From Zoogloeaceae bacterium (GTDB lineage: Bacteria > Pseudomonadota > Gammaproteobacteria > Burkholderiales > Rhodocyclaceae): a DNA stretch of 49,476 nucleotides. The stretch covers positions 1-49,476 of the forward strand of contig JAITMP010000029.1 in assembly GCA_031277315.1 (NCBI GenBank), read 5' to 3'. The position numbers were made by a program, and so were the translations under genes. Of this stretch, positions 1 through 8,055 are shown one piece after another. The stretch's first letter is position 1; each line of letters begins with the position of its first letter. The notes beneath the pieces were generated by a model. The model was not told where the DNA came from and made no database searches. It was given only the letters and a program-made list of their open reading frames with translations.

Positions 1-1
1 G

Positions 2-886
2 GCCAGTTTCGACGCCGATTCGTCGCTCGACAGGCACGCGCTGCAAATAGCATTGGCGGCGGCAGCCGATCAGGTCGATCAGCAAATGTCGCCGTGGAAA
101 TCCGACAGCGATCTCTCGCACCTTAACCGCGCATCTGCTGATGAATGGGTGACACTGCCGCCGGAGATATTGCAAGTGCTTGCGCGTGCGCAGGAAATTT
201 GCCGCTTGAGCGCGGGCGCTTTCAATCCGGCGGTGGGCGCGCTCGTCGATGCCTGGGGTTTTGGCGCGCCACGCGACACGCCCGATCCAGCCGCCATCCG
301 CGCTGCGCGTGAAGCTGGCGTGCGCCCTGTCCACGAAAGTCTGGAACTCGATGCCGCTGCCGGTCGCGCGCGCAAGCACGCGCCCATGCAACTCGATCTG
401 TGCGGCATCGCCAAGGGCTACGCGGTGGATCGCATGACGGACGTGCTGCGCCGCCACGATGTAAAACACGCCCTCGCGTCACTCGATGGCGAGTTGCGCG
501 CGCTCGGCAATCAGGCCGATGGGCAGCCGTGGTCGGTCGCGCTCGAAAGCCCGCAACAAGGCCGTCGCGCCGTGCATGGCGTGATTGAATTAAGCGACTT
601 GGCAGTGGCCACCTCGGGCGACTATCGCCGCTGGGTGCAGGTGGGCGAAGCGCATCTGTCGCACACCATGGATGGCCGCCACAACGCGCCGGTGAACAAC
701 ATGATCGCTTCCGTCACGGTGCTCGCGACCGACTGCATGAGCGCCGACGCCTGGGCCACCGCGCTGCTGGTAACCGGCGCGGAAGACGGCTTGGCGCTCG
801 CGCAGCGCATGGGGCTGGAAGCCCTGTTTCTGCTGCGGCGCGGACAAGATTTGGTGGAAATCGGCTTGGGACGTTTTGGCGGTTAA
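2..886 (+). CDS. FAD:protein FMN transferase (ApbE family), 5'-truncated
   Basis: The reading frame is open from the left edge, so the N-terminus, including any signal or lipoprotein sequence, is missing. ApbE enzymes attach FMN covalently to threonine residues of exported redox proteins, using FAD and a divalent metal. Visible family features are the early DQQMSPWKSDSDLS stretch (canonical form: M-S-x-W-x-P-x-S-x-L), the DLCGIAKGYAVD motif, ATSGDYRRW, and a C-terminal DCMSADAWATALLV segment that normally supplies metal ligands. The usual D-P-R-T-G-x-P motif is replaced by DGRHNAPV, and the canonical DLGG by DLCG, so this is a divergent branch. A second, more canonical apbE lies at 19782-20858. 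The partner flavoprotein is not visible. Confidence in the family is high. Confidence 0.87.
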   Translation, partial: ASFDADSSLDRHALQIALAAAADQVDQQMSPWKSDSDLSHLNRASADEWVTLPPEILQVLARAQEICRLSAGAFNPAVGALVDAWGFGAPRDTPDPAAIRAAREAGVRPVHESLELDAAAGRARKHAPMQLDLCGIAKGYAVDRMTDVLRRHDVKHALASLDGELRALGNQADGQPWSVALESPQQGRRAVHGVIELSDLAVATSGDYRRWVQVGEAHLSHTMDGRHNAPVNNMIASVTVLATDCMSADAWATALLVTGAEDGLALAQRMGLEALFLLRRGQDLVEIGLGRFGG

Positions 887-919
887 GGATTTTTGATGTC
901 CCGGTGAAAATTCAAACCG

Positions 920-1783
920 CTACAACCCCTCCTCATCCAGCCAGCGCAGGATGCGGTCGGCGACGCGCGTCCAGTCGCGTTCGAGCATCATGCCGTGGCC
1001 CATGTCGGGGAAGATGTCCGCCGTGACGCCGTAGTGGCGGGCGGTCATGTCGACCTGGGAGGTCGGGATCAGGTTGTCGCGTTCGGCACCGAGCACCAGC
1101 AGCGGCGGCAGGCGCATGCGGCTTTTCAGCGGCAGATTGAAGAAGGTCATGTCCCAGATGGCGCGGTGCGATTCGGGCTGCATGCGTTTGTACCAGCGGA
1201 CGAGATCGGCGGTGTCGACCGGCTGGGCGAACATCGCCGCTTGCAGGGTGTCGAGCGCCGGCTGGCCGCCGCCGAGCAGGCGGTTCAGATCGTAGAGCAG
1301 GTTCGGCCTGCGGAAGGCGAGGCCGAGCGCCGCCGCCCACAGTCCTTGCGGCGGCACCGAGGCGAGCAGCACGACGCCGGCGGCCTCGTGCGATTCGAGG
1401 TATTTCTGCGCCACCATGCCGCCCATCGAGTGGCCGATCAGCACCGGCGGCGCCGGCAGTTGCGCCGCCACTTCGGCGGCGTCGCGCACGTAGCGGTCGA
1501 TGCCGAAACTGTCGAGTTGCGCATGGCCGGGCGAGCCGCCGTGGCCGGAAAAGCTGAGGGCATGGCTGGCGTAGCCGTGGCTGGCGAAATACGGCAGGAA
1601 GCGTTCGTCCCAGCACCAGGCGGCGGCATACGCGCCGTGCAGGAACAGCAGCGGCGTGGCGCGGCCGCCAGTGGCCGGCATGCGGCGGATGACTTCCAGT
1701 TCCGCCGGTTCCTTGTTGCGCGCTGTGTCGTGCGCCGTGTTGTGCGTTTTGTTGTGCGCTGTGTTGTATGTTCTGCCGCTCAA
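920..1783 (-). CDS. alpha/beta hydrolase
   Basis: Serine hydrolase of the alpha/beta fold, substrate unknown. It shows an oxyanion-hole LFLHGAYAAAWCW segment, the nucleophile elbow GHSMGG, a late acidic residue in GAERDN and the catalytic histidine in DMGHGMM. There is no signal peptide in the chosen form. I chose the TTG at 1783 because a GAGGG ribosome-binding site precedes it by six bases. An ATG at 1840 would lengthen the protein but overlap the start of the divergent DUF2905 gene. The N-terminal region before the fold contains a tetrapeptide repeat of the (T/K)-(A/T)-H-N type, encoded by a 12-bp tandem repeat. Those residues are not conserved hydrolase sequence, so the true start may lie still further downstream. 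Confidence 0.8.
   Translation of the reverse strand: MSGRTYNTAHNKTHNTAHDTARNKEPAELEVIRRMPATGGRATPLLFLHGAYAAAWCWDERFLPYFASHGYASHALSFSGHGGSPGHAQLDSFGIDRYVRDAAEVAAQLPAPPVLIGHSMGGMVAQKYLESHEAAGVVLLASVPPQGLWAAALGLAFRRPNLLYDLNRLLGGGQPALDTLQAAMFAQPVDTADLVRWYKRMQPESHRAIWDMTFFNLPLKSRMRLPPLLVLGAERDNLIPTSQVDMTARHYGVTADIFPDMGHGMMLERDWTRVADRILRWLDEEGL
1720..1767. repeat. 12-bp tandem repeat, four copies
   Basis: Four consecutive 12-base units of the form GCGCTGTGTTGT, with a few substitutions, run from 1720 to 1767. They fall in the extreme 5' part of the minus-strand hydrolase, where they encode a degenerate Thr-Ala-His-Asn tetrapeptide repeat. One of several 10-12 bp period repeats in this window. Confidence 0.85.
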
Positions 1784-1808
1784 TTGGATGCCCTCGCGTA
1801 TAGTGCCA

Positions 1809-2768
1809 TCATTGTTCTTCCTCGCTTGTTTCGCGCTCATGCTGAAGTGGCTGATCGCCTTGCTGATCACGGTGTTCGTCGCCGGTCTTTGCCTGCCGCG
1901 GCTGGCCGCCCTGTTGCGCGTCGGCCGGCTGCCCGGCGACGTCAGCGTGCGCTTCCGTGGCCGCGTCTACCACTTCCCCTTCGCCACCGCCTTGCTCCTC
2001 TCCGCTCTGGCGACCTTGCTCTTCCGTCTGCTGTAGGGCGGCGTCGAATTCGATCCAGCCTTGCGGCGTCCACTGGAACAGCCGCCGCGAGACGGGCTGG
2101 CCCTGATGGCGCTCGACGGTATCGACCGTTTCGCGCAACTGTTCGATTCGCTCCGGGTTCAGGGTCGGCGTGAACACCACCACGTCGCGCGTCGGCATGC
2201 CGAGGATGAGCGTGTTGCCGTATTTCAATGTCATTTCCGCCCAGCGCCAGTGCAGCAGGGCGCGGCTGGCGGCATAGCCGTCGCCGGTTTCGATCACGTA
2301 CAGCCAGGGCAGTTTGGCGACTTGCTTGATGGCGATCTCGCCGTGGGCGCGGTCGAGGTTGACCAGCGCCCGCTGGTGCAGGCGGTCGAGATCCATGCCC
2401 CAGGATTTCATCATGCCGTGCGACACCAGTTGCGCGCCCTCGGCGAAATCGAGAACGTAGATGATGCGCACGTCGGCGGCGAATTCGCGCGCGATGAGCG
2501 CGTTGTCGGTGAACCAGGCGTTGAAATCCGCGTCGCCGCGATCCATGCGCGCCAGTTGCACGGCGAGGCGTTTGCGCATTTGCTCCAGATAACGCTGGCC
2601 GATCAGCAGCGGGCGCAGCGCGGCGAGCGATTCCTCGACGCCGTGCGGCGGCGGCACGGCGGCGGCGGTTTCTTCAGCGGCTGTTTCCGCTGCGGGTGCT
2701 TCTGCGTCCGGCGCTTGCGCGAAGGCGGCGGCGGCGAAAAACAGGGTCAGGAAAAAAAATATCCGCAT
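1809..2768 (-). CDS. DUF1444 family protein with signal peptide and antisense-overlapping tail
   Basis: The start is the ATG at 2768, giving MRIFFFLTLFFAAAAFA, a clear Sec signal peptide. A short Ala/Glu/Pro-rich spacer follows, then a domain resembling DUF1444 (YtpQ-like). Its marks are VRIIYVLDF, WGMDLDRLHQRALVNL, then GDGYAASRALL and GMPTRDVVVF. The function of this family is unknown. Family similarity appears to end near WTPQGWIEFDA (about base 2043). The remaining roughly 78 residues are Gln/Glu/Gly-rich low complexity and are exactly the antisense of the DUF2905 gene. The natural stop has probably been lost, leaving a read-through tail. The gene is 42 bases downstream of the cca stop, so the two may be co-transcribed. 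Confidence 0.7.
   Translation of the reverse strand: MRIFFFLTLFFAAAAFAQAPDAEAPAAETAAEETAAAVPPPHGVEESLAALRPLLIGQRYLEQMRKRLAVQLARMDRGDADFNAWFTDNALIAREFAADVRIIYVLDFAEGAQLVSHGMMKSWGMDLDRLHQRALVNLDRAHGEIAIKQVAKLPWLYVIETGDGYAASRALLHWRWAEMTLKYGNTLILGMPTRDVVVFTPTLNPERIEQLRETVDTVERHQGQPVSRRLFQWTPQGWIEFDAALQQTEEQGRQSGEEQGGGEGEVVDAATEAHADVAGQPADAQQGGQPRQAKTGDEHRDQQGDQPLQHERETSEEEQ
1839..2036 (+). CDS. DUF2905 family small membrane protein
   Basis: A 65-residue protein with two hydrophobic helices. It opens MLKWLIALLITVF, carries the central conserved G-R-L-P-G-D motif, then FPFATALLLSALATLLF. This pattern and length match the DUF2905 family of unknown function, usually a stand-alone inner-membrane protein of about 65-70 residues. 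I chose the ATG at 1839 because the conserved family starts there; no strong ribosome-binding site is visible. The whole gene is covered on the opposite strand by the C-terminal extension of the DUF1444 gene. It is divergent from the hydrolase at 920-1783. The amino-acid conservation argues that this strand is the functional one here. Confidence 0.78.
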   Translation: MLKWLIALLITVFVAGLCLPRLAALLRVGRLPGDVSVRFRGRVYHFPFATALLLSALATLLFRLL

Positions 2769-2772
2769 GAGC

Positions 2773-2820
2773 AATCAGTTCGGAAATCAGTCCGCAAATC
2801 AATCCGTAAATCAGTCCGCG
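2773..2820. repeat. 12-bp tandem repeat carrying four in-frame stop codons
   Basis: Four 12-base units of the form AATCAGTCCGCA run from 2773 to 2820. The repeat spans the end of cca and the upstream region of the DUF1444 gene. On the minus strand each unit contributes a TGA, at 2811-2813, 2799-2801, 2787-2789 and 2775-2777. Because 12 is a multiple of three, all four are in the cca frame, so the cca stop is followed by three in-frame back-up stops. Confidence 0.9.
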
Positions 2821-4055
2821 CTGGGCGGCAGCCGCCGCACCGCCGCCACGCGTGCTTCGTGAATCTGCGCCGGAATCCGCGCCTTGTCATCACTGGCGGC
2901 GGCGGCGATGGCGGCGGCGTCCACCGTTCGCGCGGCGGCAAGCGCCGCCCGCCAGCGCGCGGCGGCGGGCCATGTAGCGGGCCATGTGGAGGCAATCGGC
3001 GAATCGCCATCGCCACGGCCAAAATAATCGCACGCGCAGGCGTCGAGCAGCGACAAAAACCGTTCCGGCCGCCGCAGCGCGTCGCAGCGCTCCAACGTGT
3101 TCACTACGGTGGCCGGGCGCAGTTCGCCGATGCGCCCGAGCGTGCCGTGCTCGCGCGCCGTCAGCACGGCCAGATCGCGGCAGTCGGCGGGCGCTTTGAG
3201 CCGCTCCGATACGGCGCGGGCGTGTTTGGCGCCGCGTTCCTCGTGGCCGTAATGATGCGGCAGGATGTCCGCCGGCGTGTCACCCTTGCCCAGATCGTGC
3301 AGCAGGCAGGCCCAGCGCACCGGCAGCGGCTGGGCGCGGGCGGCGGCCTGATCGATGACCATCATGACATGCTCGCCGGTGTCGATTTCCGGATGATGCG
3401 CCGGCGGCTGCGGAATGCCGAACAGGCGGTCGAGTTCCGGCAGCAGACGGCCCAGCGCGCCGCATTCGCGCAGCACGCGGAACATGCGCGAAGGGCGCGC
3501 CTCCATCAAGCCGCGCGCCAATTCCTGCCACACCCGCTCCGGGACGAGATGGTCGACTTCGCCCGCCGCGACCATGGCGCGCATCAAGGCCAGCGTTTCA
3601 TCCGCCAGGGCGAAATCGTGAAAGCGGGCGGCGAAGCGGGCCAGCCGCAGCACGCGCACGGGGTCTTCGGCGAAGGCGGGGCCGACGTGGCGGAACAGCC
3701 GCCGTTCGAGATCGGCGCGTCCGCCGTAAGGATCGACCAGCGCTCCGCTTTCATCCTCGGCGATGGCGTTGATGGTGAGATCGCGCCGAGCCAGATCTTC
3801 TTCCAGCGTGACATCCGGCGCGGCATGGAACACGAAGCCCTTGTAGCCGGGCGCGGTCTTGCGCTCGGTGCGCGCCAGCGCGTATTCCTCGTGCGTCTCG
3901 GGATGCAGGAACACCGGGAAGTCCTTGCCGACCGGCTTGAAGCCGCGCGCCAGCATGTCCGCCGGCGTGGCGCCGACGACGACATGATCGCGGTCCTGCA
4001 CCGGCAGGCCGAGCAGGCGATCCCGCACCGCGCCGCCGACGACATAAGTTTTCAT
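2811..4055 (-). CDS. cca: multifunctional CCA tRNA nucleotidyltransferase
   Basis: Adds or repairs the 3' CCA end of tRNAs. It is 414 residues, close to the E. coli enzyme, and recognisable along its length. The N-terminus [13 protein letters not shown] is the nucleotidyltransferase signature. DRD in [11 protein letters not shown] gives the metal-binding Dx[11 protein letters not shown] and [16 protein letters not shown] form the neck and fingers. A C-terminal HD phosphohydrolase domain has CLLHDLGKG, so this is the bacterial multifunctional type with phosphatase and phosphodiesterase activities. I chose the ATG at 4055 because MKTYVVGG matches the family start and a GGGAAG lies just upstream. 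Near the C-terminus a 12-bp duplication creates TWPATWPA. Confidence 0.96.
   Translation of the reverse strand: MKTYVVGGAVRDRLLGLPVQDRDHVVVGATPADMLARGFKPVGKDFPVFLHPETHEEYALARTERKTAPGYKGFVFHAAPDVTLEEDLARRDLTINAIAEDESGALVDPYGGRADLERRLFRHVGPAFAEDPVRVLRLARFAARFHDFALADETLALMRAMVAAGEVDHLVPERVWQELARGLMEARPSRMFRVLRECGALGRLLPELDRLFGIPQPPAHHPEIDTGEHVMMVIDQAAARAQPLPVRWACLLHDLGKGDTPADILPHHYGHEERGAKHARAVSERLKAPADCRDLAVLTAREHGTLGRIGELRPATVVNTLERCDALRRPERFLSLLDACACDYFGRGDGDSPIASTWPATWPAAARWRAALAAARTVDAAAIAAAASDDKARIPAQIHEARVAAVRRLPPSAD
2965..2988. repeat. 12-bp direct duplication inside cca
   Basis: GCGGGCCATGTA is followed directly by GCGGGCCATGTG. On the cca strand this duplicates the tetrapeptide Thr-Trp-Pro-Ala in the C-terminal part of the enzyme without breaking the frame. 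Confidence 0.8.
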
Positions 4056-4150
4056 CCGCTGCTTCCCGCGCGCGACAGGGCGCAATTATGAATGGGCGAA
4101 AATGCGCAATTTTAGCGATTTGGCGGAACAAACAGAACACGCCGTGCCAT

Positions 4151-4170
4151 ATCGGGCGCAATCGGGCGCA
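4151..4170. repeat. 10-bp direct duplication
   Basis: ATCGGGCGCA occurs twice in immediate succession in the 237-base gap between cca and the rhodanese gene. Apart from this repeat and a weak promoter-like TATACT, I see nothing definite in the gap. Confidence 0.75.
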
Positions 4171-4236
4171 TATTGCGCCGCATTTGCGCGCGGGCGGCCG
4201 TGCCGAACAAGACGAATGGCCGGCGGATGGCCCTGT

Positions 4237-4242
4237 TATACT
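4237..4242 (+). promoter_or_regulatory. possible -10 box of the rhodanese gene
   Basis: TATACT within TGTTATACT lies about 50 bases before the rhodanese ATG. There is no convincing -35 at the expected distance, so this is tentative. Confidence 0.3.
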
Positions 4243-4292
4243 CGGGCCGCATTCTGCGAGAGCGTCTATTGCGAGAGGACAGAGAGAACGCC

Positions 4293-4679
4293 ATGAAACA
4301 CCTTGAACCGAAAGAAGCGTACCAGTTTCTGCACGACCACCCGACCGCGCTTTTCATTGATTGCCGCAGCGAAATGGAATTCCTTTTTGTCGGCCATCCG
4401 GTCGGCGCCATGATGATTCCCTGGAACGACGGCCCCGACTGGGAAATCAATCCGCATTTCGTCGCCCACGTCAGAAAAGCCGCCAGCGTCGACCGCCCCA
4501 TCGTGCTCATCTGCCGCAGCGGCAACCGCTCGGTTTCCGCCGGCTACGCCCTCGAAGAAGCCGGCTTCACCGAGGTCTACAACGTCCTGCACGGTTTTGA
4601 AGGCGAACTGGATGACAACCACCAGCGCGGCACCCAAACCGGCTGGCGCCGCGACGGCCTGCCCTGGGAACAGTGCTGA
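4293..4679 (+). CDS. single-domain rhodanese-like sulfurtransferase
   Basis: A 128-residue stand-alone rhodanese domain. The active-site loop is CRSGNRS with the persulfide-forming cysteine at residue 75. The earlier FIDCRSEMEF corresponds to the conserved D-x-R-x-x-x-E element. These proteins transfer sulfane sulfur from thiosulfate, persulfides or a protein donor to acceptors such as cyanide or thiols. There is no signal peptide, so it is probably cytoplasmic. I chose the ATG at 4293 because it follows a purine-rich GAGAGGACAGAGAG stretch and begins the conserved domain. The stop overlaps the GTG start of the next gene, a membrane thioredoxin-like protein, suggesting coupled expression and a shared thiol or sulfur role. 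Confidence 0.9.
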   Translation: MKHLEPKEAYQFLHDHPTALFIDCRSEMEFLFVGHPVGAMMIPWNDGPDWEINPHFVAHVRKAASVDRPIVLICRSGNRSVSAGYALEEAGFTEVYNVLHGFEGELDDNHQRGTQTGWRRDGLPWEQC

Positions 4680-5221
4680 CGGCGCTTGAACCGGCGCCAG
4701 CGCCGGTGTCAGTATCGCGGCGCCGTTTCGGTTTCCCCGCCGGAATCTGGTTTTTTCTCGCCGCCTTTCTCGCCCTGCATTTCTGGCAGGCGCGTGAAAT
4801 GCACTCCGGCGTCATGCCGCCGCTCGAAGGGCGGCTTGCCGATGGCCGCCCGGTCAGCCTCGATGCCGCCCTGCGCGAAGCCGGCGGCAAGCCCCTGCTG
4901 CTGTATGTCTGGTCGAGTTCCTGCCCCATCTGCCGCGCCGAGGAAAGCGTCATCGCTTCCCTCGCCGAAAGCGAGCCGGTGCTGACCCTCGCCATGCAAT
5001 CCGGCGACGCCGAAACAGTGACGCGGTTCATGCGCGAGCGCGGACTGGCCTACCCGGCGCTGGTCGACGCCAACGGCGAACTGGCCTGGTCGCTCGGCGT
5101 GCGCGCCACGCCGGCCTGGTTCATCGTCGACCCGCAACGCGCCATCCGCTTCTCCGGCCTCGGCTACACCACCGGCTGGGGCCTGCGGGCGCGGCTCTGG
5201 TGGGCGCGGACGTTTGCGTAA
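4673..5221 (+). CDS. membrane-anchored thioredoxin-like disulfide oxidoreductase (ScsD/TlpA-like)
   Basis: A 182-residue protein with one N-terminal membrane segment (GIWFFLAAFLALHF, about residues 24-37), followed by a periplasmic thioredoxin fold. The redox motif is CPIC at residues 84-87, within WSSSCPICRAEE. A TPAWFIVD segment supplies the cis-proline loop. It likely catalyses thiol-disulfide exchange in the periplasm. The composition resembles ScsD or TlpA-like proteins, but the precise family is not certain. The GTG at 4673 overlaps the rhodanese stop (GTGCTGA), consistent with translational coupling. No partner such as ScsB or DsbD is visible nearby. Confidence 0.83.
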   Translation: MLTALEPAPAPVSVSRRRFGFPAGIWFFLAAFLALHFWQAREMHSGVMPPLEGRLADGRPVSLDAALREAGGKPLLLYVWSSSCPICRAEESVIASLAESEPVLTLAMQSGDAETVTRFMRERGLAYPALVDANGELAWSLGVRATPAWFIVDPQRAIRFSGLGYTTGWGLRARLWWARTFA

Positions 5222-5238
5222 TTGCTGGATTCTGAAAC

Positions 5239-5556
5239 ATGGATCTGTCGAATCTTGAACTCCACGACGCCATACTGCTGGCCGTCCACCTTGATCCTGT
5301 CGCCCGGATAGCGGAAATCTGTTTGGAATATTACCCGAGCGAGCAGTCGGGGGAACGGGTTCGCGGCGCGCTACGCTTTTCCGGTGTGAGCCATTTCAAC
5401 CAACTCACGGACTTGACACAGCTTGAGAACCACTCTTGGGCTGGAAATATAAGCTACTGGGTTACGGGTGAAACGCCCGGCGTGAGCTACATTTACCTGG
5501 CACGCGGCCTTATTGCGGTCACAGCGGCATCAGTTGAACTTGTGGCCGACGCTTGA
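5239..5556 (+). CDS. conserved hypothetical protein
   Basis: A 105-residue soluble protein beginning MDLSNLELHDAILLAV. It has no signal peptide, membrane segment or catalytic motif that I recognise. It looks like a small beta-rich domain: alternating hydrophobics in AEICLEYYP, GALRFSGVSHFN and VSYIYLARGLIAVTAAS. Genes of this general look occur in scattered bacteria, but I cannot name a function. It is 17 bases after the thioredoxin-like gene on the same strand, and convergent with yifB. Codon use is a little less GC-extreme than its neighbours. Confidence 0.65.
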   Translation: MDLSNLELHDAILLAVHLDPVARIAEICLEYYPSEQSGERVRGALRFSGVSHFNQLTDLTQLENHSWAGNISYWVTGETPGVSYIYLARGLIAVTAASVELVADA

Positions 5557-5568
5557 TTCATTGCGCTC

Positions 5569-5599
5569 AAGCCGACCGCTTACAACGGTGGTTTGGCTT
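5569..5599. terminator. possible terminator hairpin between convergent genes
   Basis: AAGCC at 5569-5573 and ACCG at 5575-5578 can pair with CGGT at 5586-5589 and GGCTT at 5595-5599, giving a bulged stem between the convergent ends of the hypothetical gene and yifB. It has no strong T-tract, so the call is weak. Confidence 0.35.
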
Positions 5600-5604
5600 A
5601 GGCG

Positions 5605-7092
5605 TTAAAGCCCCGCGCTGCGCCGATAGTGGATGGCTTCGGCGATGTGGGCGGCGGAGATGCTTTCGGCGTTATCCAGATCGGCGACGGTGCGCGCCAC
5701 TTTCAGTACCCGGTGGTAAGCGCGGGCGGAAAGGTTGAGGCGGGCGATGGCCTGCTTGAGCAGTTGCGCGCCGCCCGCGTCGGGGGCGCACAGCCGGTCG
5801 ATTTCTTCCGTGGCGAGATGGCTGTTGGGCTTGCCCTGTCGCGCCTGCTGCGCCGCGCGCGCCGCTGTCACGCGGGCGCGCACCGCCGCCGACGGTTCGC
5901 CGTTCGCCCTGCCCTGCAATTCTTCTTCGGCCAGCGCCGGCACTTCGATGTGCAGGTCGATGCGGTCGAGCAGCGGCCCGGAGAGCTTGGCGCGGTAACG
6001 CGCCACTTGATCCGGCGTGCAGCGGCAGCGCGCTTCGCCCAGATAACCGCAGGGGCAGGGGTTCATGGCCGCGATGAGTTGAAACCGCGCCGGATAATCG
6101 ACACGCTGGGCGGCGCGGGCGACGCGGATGTGGCCGGATTCGAGCGGCTCGCGCAGCGCCTCCAGCACGCGCCGCTCGAATTCCGGTAGTTCGTCGAGGA
6201 ACAGCACGCCGTGGTGGGCGAGCGAGATTTCACCCGGACGCGGATTCGCGCCGCCGCCGACCAGCGCGGCGGCGGAAGCGGTGTGATGCGGCGCCTGGTA
6301 CGGGCGCCGCCGCCAGTGTTCGAGGCGGAAGCCGCCGTGCAATGACTGGATGGCCGCCGCTTCGAGCGCCTCGGCTTCTTCCATCGGCGGCAGCAGGCCG
6401 GGAAAACGCGCCGCCAGCATCGACTTGCCGGTGCCCGGCGGACCGGCCATGAGTAAACTGTGGCCGCCCGCCGCCGCGACTTCCAGCGCGCGCTTGGCTT
6501 GCGTCTGGCCTTTCACGTCGGCGAGGTCGGGATAGTCGGGCGCCATCGGCAGCGGCGCGCCGGTATAGGACGGCAACGCTGCCTGACCGTTAAGGTGAGC
6601 GCATACTTCCAGCAATGACCGCGCCGGCAGGATCGCCGCGCCCGCGCACAGCGCCGCTTCCGCCGCGCTCTGCGCCGGCAGCACGAAGCCGCGCGCTTGT
6701 CCGCGCGCCGCCAGACACATCGCCAGCGCGCCGCGAATCGGCCGCAGTTCGCCGGTCAGCGACAACTCGCCGGCGAACTCGTGTTCGGTCAGCCGCTTGC
6801 TGTCGATCTGGCCGGAGGCGGCGAGAATGCCGAGCGCGATCGGCAGATCGAAGCGGCCCGATTCCTTCGGCAGATCGGCCGGGGCCAGATTCACCGTGAT
6901 GCGGCTGGCGGGAAACTCGAAGCGGGCATTCTGGATGGCGGCGCGCACCCGCTCGCGCGCTTCCTTCACCTCCGTGTCGGCCAGCCCGACGATGGTGAAA
7001 GACGGCAGGCCACGGCCAAGATGCGTCTCGACGGTGACTTCGGGCGCTTCCATGCCGGCAAGGGCGCGGCTTTTGAGAACGGCGAGTGACAT
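5605..7092 (-). CDS. YifB/ComM family Mg chelatase-like AAA+ ATPase
   Basis: A 495-residue protein. The N-terminal ChlI-like Lon-C fold (MSLAVLKSRALAGMEAP to about residue 165) is followed by an AAA+ ATPase with Walker A GPPGTGKS at 217-224 and Walker B VLFLDELPEF. The zinc-like cysteine cluster NPCPCGYLG...CRCTP follows, then the Mg_chelatase_C domain ending in RTVADLD and AHIAEAIHYR. In naturally competent bacteria the homologue ComM is a hexameric helicase that extends branch migration during recombination of incoming DNA. Elsewhere YifB is uncharacterised. I chose the ATG at 7092 because the conserved family start is MSLAVLKSRAL. The frame stays open for more than 1.7 kb further upstream, but that part is an antisense shadow. 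Confidence 0.95.
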   Translation of the reverse strand: MSLAVLKSRALAGMEAPEVTVETHLGRGLPSFTIVGLADTEVKEARERVRAAIQNARFEFPASRITVNLAPADLPKESGRFDLPIALGILAASGQIDSKRLTEHEFAGELSLTGELRPIRGALAMCLAARGQARGFVLPAQSAAEAALCAGAAILPARSLLEVCAHLNGQAALPSYTGAPLPMAPDYPDLADVKGQTQAKRALEVAAAGGHSLLMAGPPGTGKSMLAARFPGLLPPMEEAEALEAAAIQSLHGGFRLEHWRRRPYQAPHHTASAAALVGGGANPRPGEISLAHHGVLFLDELPEFERRVLEALREPLESGHIRVARAAQRVDYPARFQLIAAMNPCPCGYLGEARCRCTPDQVARYRAKLSGPLLDRIDLHIEVPALAEEELQGRANGEPSAAVRARVTAARAAQQARQGKPNSHLATEEIDRLCAPDAGGAQLLKQAIARLNLSARAYHRVLKVARTVADLDNAESISAAHIAEAIHYRRSAGL

Positions 7093-7200
7093 GATGGCGG
7101 GCAGTGTAACCGAGGCGCGCCGGTTTCGTTTCATGCTCCATGCGTTGCAATTCCGGCGCATGCGGCGTAAGTTGGCAGCCTTCCACACAAGGAGAGCGCC

Positions 7201-8055
7201 ATGAAACAATCCGGCAACACGCCGCCGTTCCACATCGGCCGGCGCGGTTTCATCATGACCACCCTGAGCGCCGGTTTCGCGCTGGCCACGCAGCCCATCA
7301 TCGCCCAGACCGTGATCCACACTGACGAGGCGGCGCTGGACGCCGGCCCCATCGACGTGCCGGCCAGCGGCGGCGCGCTGCCCGCTTACCGCGCCATGCC
7401 CGCCGGCGGAAAAAATCTGCCGACCGTGCTGGTGGTGTGTGAAATTTTCGGCGTGCATGAATATATCAAGGACGTTTGCCGGCGGCTGGCGAAGGCGGGC
7501 TATCTCGCCATCGCCCCCGAAATGTATGCGCGGCACGGCGACGTCGCGAAGATGAGCGACATTCGCCAAATCATCGACGGGCCGGTGGCCGCCACGCCCG
7601 ATGCCGAACACATGGCCGATCTCGACGCTTGCGCCGCATGGGCGGCGCAGCACGGCGGCGATCCGGCGCGGTTGGGGATTACCGGCTTCTGCCGCGGCGG
7701 GCGCACCACCTGGCTCTATGCCGCGCACAACCCGAAGCTGAAAGCCGCCGTCGCCTGGTACGGCCAGCTCAAGGGCGCGGCTACTGCGAATCAACCGAAG
7801 TGGCCGATTGATCTCGTCGCGAAACTCAAAGCGCCGGTGCTCGGCCTCTACGGCGGACAGGATCAGGGCATCCCGCCCGAGCAAGTCGCCGCCATGCGCG
7901 AAGCCGTCGCCGCCGCCGGCAAAAAGGCCGAGATTCACGTCTACCCCGACGCCCCGCACGCCTTCCACGCCGATTACCGCCCGAGCTACCGCAAGGCGGA
8001 CGCCGAAGACGGCTGGCAGCGCATGATGGCGTGGTTCGGGGGGAACGGGGTTTAG
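7201..8055 (+). CDS. dienelactone hydrolase family protein, Tat-exported
   Basis: A 284-residue protein with an alpha/beta-hydrolase dienelactone-hydrolase domain. The nucleophile is a cysteine in GFCRGG (Cys164), with Asp221 in GGQDQGI and His253 in DAPHAFHAD completing the Cys-Asp-His triad. The [10 protein letters not shown] segment carries the conserved Glu81. The N-terminus reads RRGFIMTT at residues 14-21, then a hydrophobic stretch and Ala-Gln, which looks like a twin-arginine signal, so export in folded form is inferred. DLHs hydrolyse lactone or ester bonds; no aromatic degradation genes are adjacent, so the substrate is unknown. AAGGAG eight bases before the ATG supports the start. 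Confidence 0.9.
   Translation: MKQSGNTPPFHIGRRGFIMTTLSAGFALATQPIIAQTVIHTDEAALDAGPIDVPASGGALPAYRAMPAGGKNLPTVLVVCEIFGVHEYIKDVCRRLAKAGYLAIAPEMYARHGDVAKMSDIRQIIDGPVAATPDAEHMADLDACAAWAAQHGGDPARLGITGFCRGGRTTWLYAAHNPKLKAAVAWYGQLKGAATANQPKWPIDLVAKLKAPVLGLYGGQDQGIPPEQVAAMREAVAAAGKKAEIHVYPDAPHAFHADYRPSYRKADAEDGWQRMMAWFGGNGV

Noticed and set aside
2061-4091. Long plus-strand frame opposite DUF1444 and cca
   Set aside because: It is Arg/Gln/His-rich shadow sequence; the minus strand carries the recognisable genes.
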